From positions 1-7,492 of the forward strand of contig JAFZOA010000711.1 of the NCBI GenBank assembly GCA_017550775.1: a stretch of 7,492 bases of DNA, in the 5' to 3' direction. The notes below the pieces were generated by a model. That model was not told the origin of the DNA. It saw nothing but the letters and a program-made list of their open reading frames with translations, and did not search any database. Within the stretch, counting starts at the first letter, position 1; each line of letters starts with the position of its first letter. Of this stretch, positions 6,918 through 7,492 are shown one piece after another. This DNA comes from Ruminiclostridium sp. GTDB lineage: Bacteria; Bacillota_A; Clostridia; Oscillospirales; Ruminococcaceae. The translations under genes and the position numbers were made by a program.

Positions 6918-7492
6918 ATGGTAAAGATATTTGCGTTTGCGGCTTCCTGCGCGGGAGAGAACTCCCACACGGCGAAAATGGCTGACACTATCGCGGACTC
7001 AATAAAAAGCAAGCTCGAAGCGCAGGGCGAGACCGTCTCATACGAGCGCATGACGGGGGCAGATGTCCGCATAGACTACTGCTTGTCCTGCACAAGCTGT
7101 TTCACCAAGGGGATATGCCCGCTTGACAGCAGGGACGGCTGCAAAGAGCTGAAACAGAAGATACTTGACTGTGACATATTCCTGTTCGGAAGCCCGGTCT
7201 ATCTGTGGGCTATGTCGGGTATCGCAAAAAGTCTGCTTGACCGGATAAGCTACTGGGCGCACCGTTTTGAGTTGATCGGAAAGCCGTGTGTGGTATTTTC
7301 GACCACCGACACGAGCCACGGCCCCGAAGTGGCGAATGAGCTCGCACAGCATATGAGCTTCACCGGCGCGGTGACAGTCAACGGCGGGTGCAGTACATAC
7401 AAGGGATCGGAACAAGACCCGGACGATATCGCCGAACGTGCTGTCGCTCTGTACAGAGACCCCTCCTCCGGAGTGACCTTCTTTCAGCAGAA
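6918..7492 (+). CDS. NAD(P)H-dependent FMN reductase, flavodoxin fold, Fe-S type (3' partial)
   Basis: Flavodoxin-like oxidoreductase. 191 codons are visible and no stop occurs before the window ends, so the C terminus is missing. It begins MVKIFAFAASCAGENSHTAK, a phosphate-binding-loop-like N terminus of the NADPH-dependent FMN reductase family. GSPVYLWAMSG (91-101) matches the family's flavin-contacting segment. Between them, Cys 55, 58, 61 and 67 form C-x2-C-x2-C-x5-C, the compact spacing of iron-sulfur flavoproteins, with another Cys at 75. The start ATG lies 7 bases after GGGTGA (6905-6910) and 14 bases after the LanM stop, so co-transcription is very likely. The gene order suggests a redox tailoring role on the peptide (reducing dehydro residues or handling thiols) or a supporting flavin reductase; this is inference. 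A general housekeeping reductase that merely follows the cluster is the alternative. Confidence 0.85.
   Translation, partial: MVKIFAFAASCAGENSHTAKMADTIADSIKSKLEAQGETVSYERMTGADVRIDYCLSCTSCFTKGICPLDSRDGCKELKQKILDCDIFLFGSPVYLWAMSGIAKSLLDRISYWAHRFELIGKPCVVFSTTDTSHGPEVANELAQHMSFTGAVTVNGGCSTYKGSEQDPDDIAERAVALYRDPSSGVTFFQQ

Overview
The window reads as a Gram-positive, Clostridia-type chromosome segment, most like a gut or rumen Ruminococcus/Oscillospiraceae. This rests on moderate GC, frequent ATA and GAT codons, strong GGAGG-type ribosome sites, TTG and ATG starts, and the gene families present. It is an inference from style, not a database match. All recognisable genes lie on the + strand and pack tightly. 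They form two blocks separated by one 170-base intergenic region (3691-3860).

Block 1 (3-3690) is a signal-transduction operon. It holds a LytS/YesM-like membrane histidine kinase (3-1313) and a response regulator overlapping it by ATGA (1310-1915). The regulator's output domain is an XRE/Cro-type helix-turn-helix, not the LytTR domain common for this kinase type. A membrane-anchored HAMP plus RsbU/SpoIIE-type PP2C phosphatase follows (1963-3690). The block ends in a hairpin plus T-run terminator (3726-3752). An extended -10 promoter (TATAAT at 3766-3771) follows immediately, with an untranslated leader of about 80 bases that contains a perfect hairpin (3791-3810).

Block 2 (3861-7492) is a ribosomally synthesised peptide (RiPP) locus of the class II lanthipeptide type. 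It starts with a Nif11-type precursor of 99 residues (TTG start), with a double-Gly cleavage motif and a 28-residue core carrying two Cys and seven Ser/Thr. Thirteen bases later comes a LanM-family synthetase (4174-6903, 909 aa). Fourteen bases after that is a flavodoxin-fold FMN/NADPH reductase with an iron-sulfur-flavoprotein-like Cys cluster (6918 to the window edge, 3' truncated). No transporter/protease or immunity gene is inside the window; these would be expected beyond base 7492.

The most striking feature is in LanM. The dehydratase half keeps every signature residue I can recognise. The LanC-like half keeps its glycine-rich toroid repeats but appears to have lost both zinc-binding Cys and the catalytic His of the HG motif. 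The locus may therefore make a dehydrated peptide whose rings, if any, form without a standard zinc cyclase, with a flavin reductase next door that could act on dehydro residues or on the thiols. That pathway is a hypothesis; the substitutions are read directly from the sequence, by alignment from memory to family motifs.
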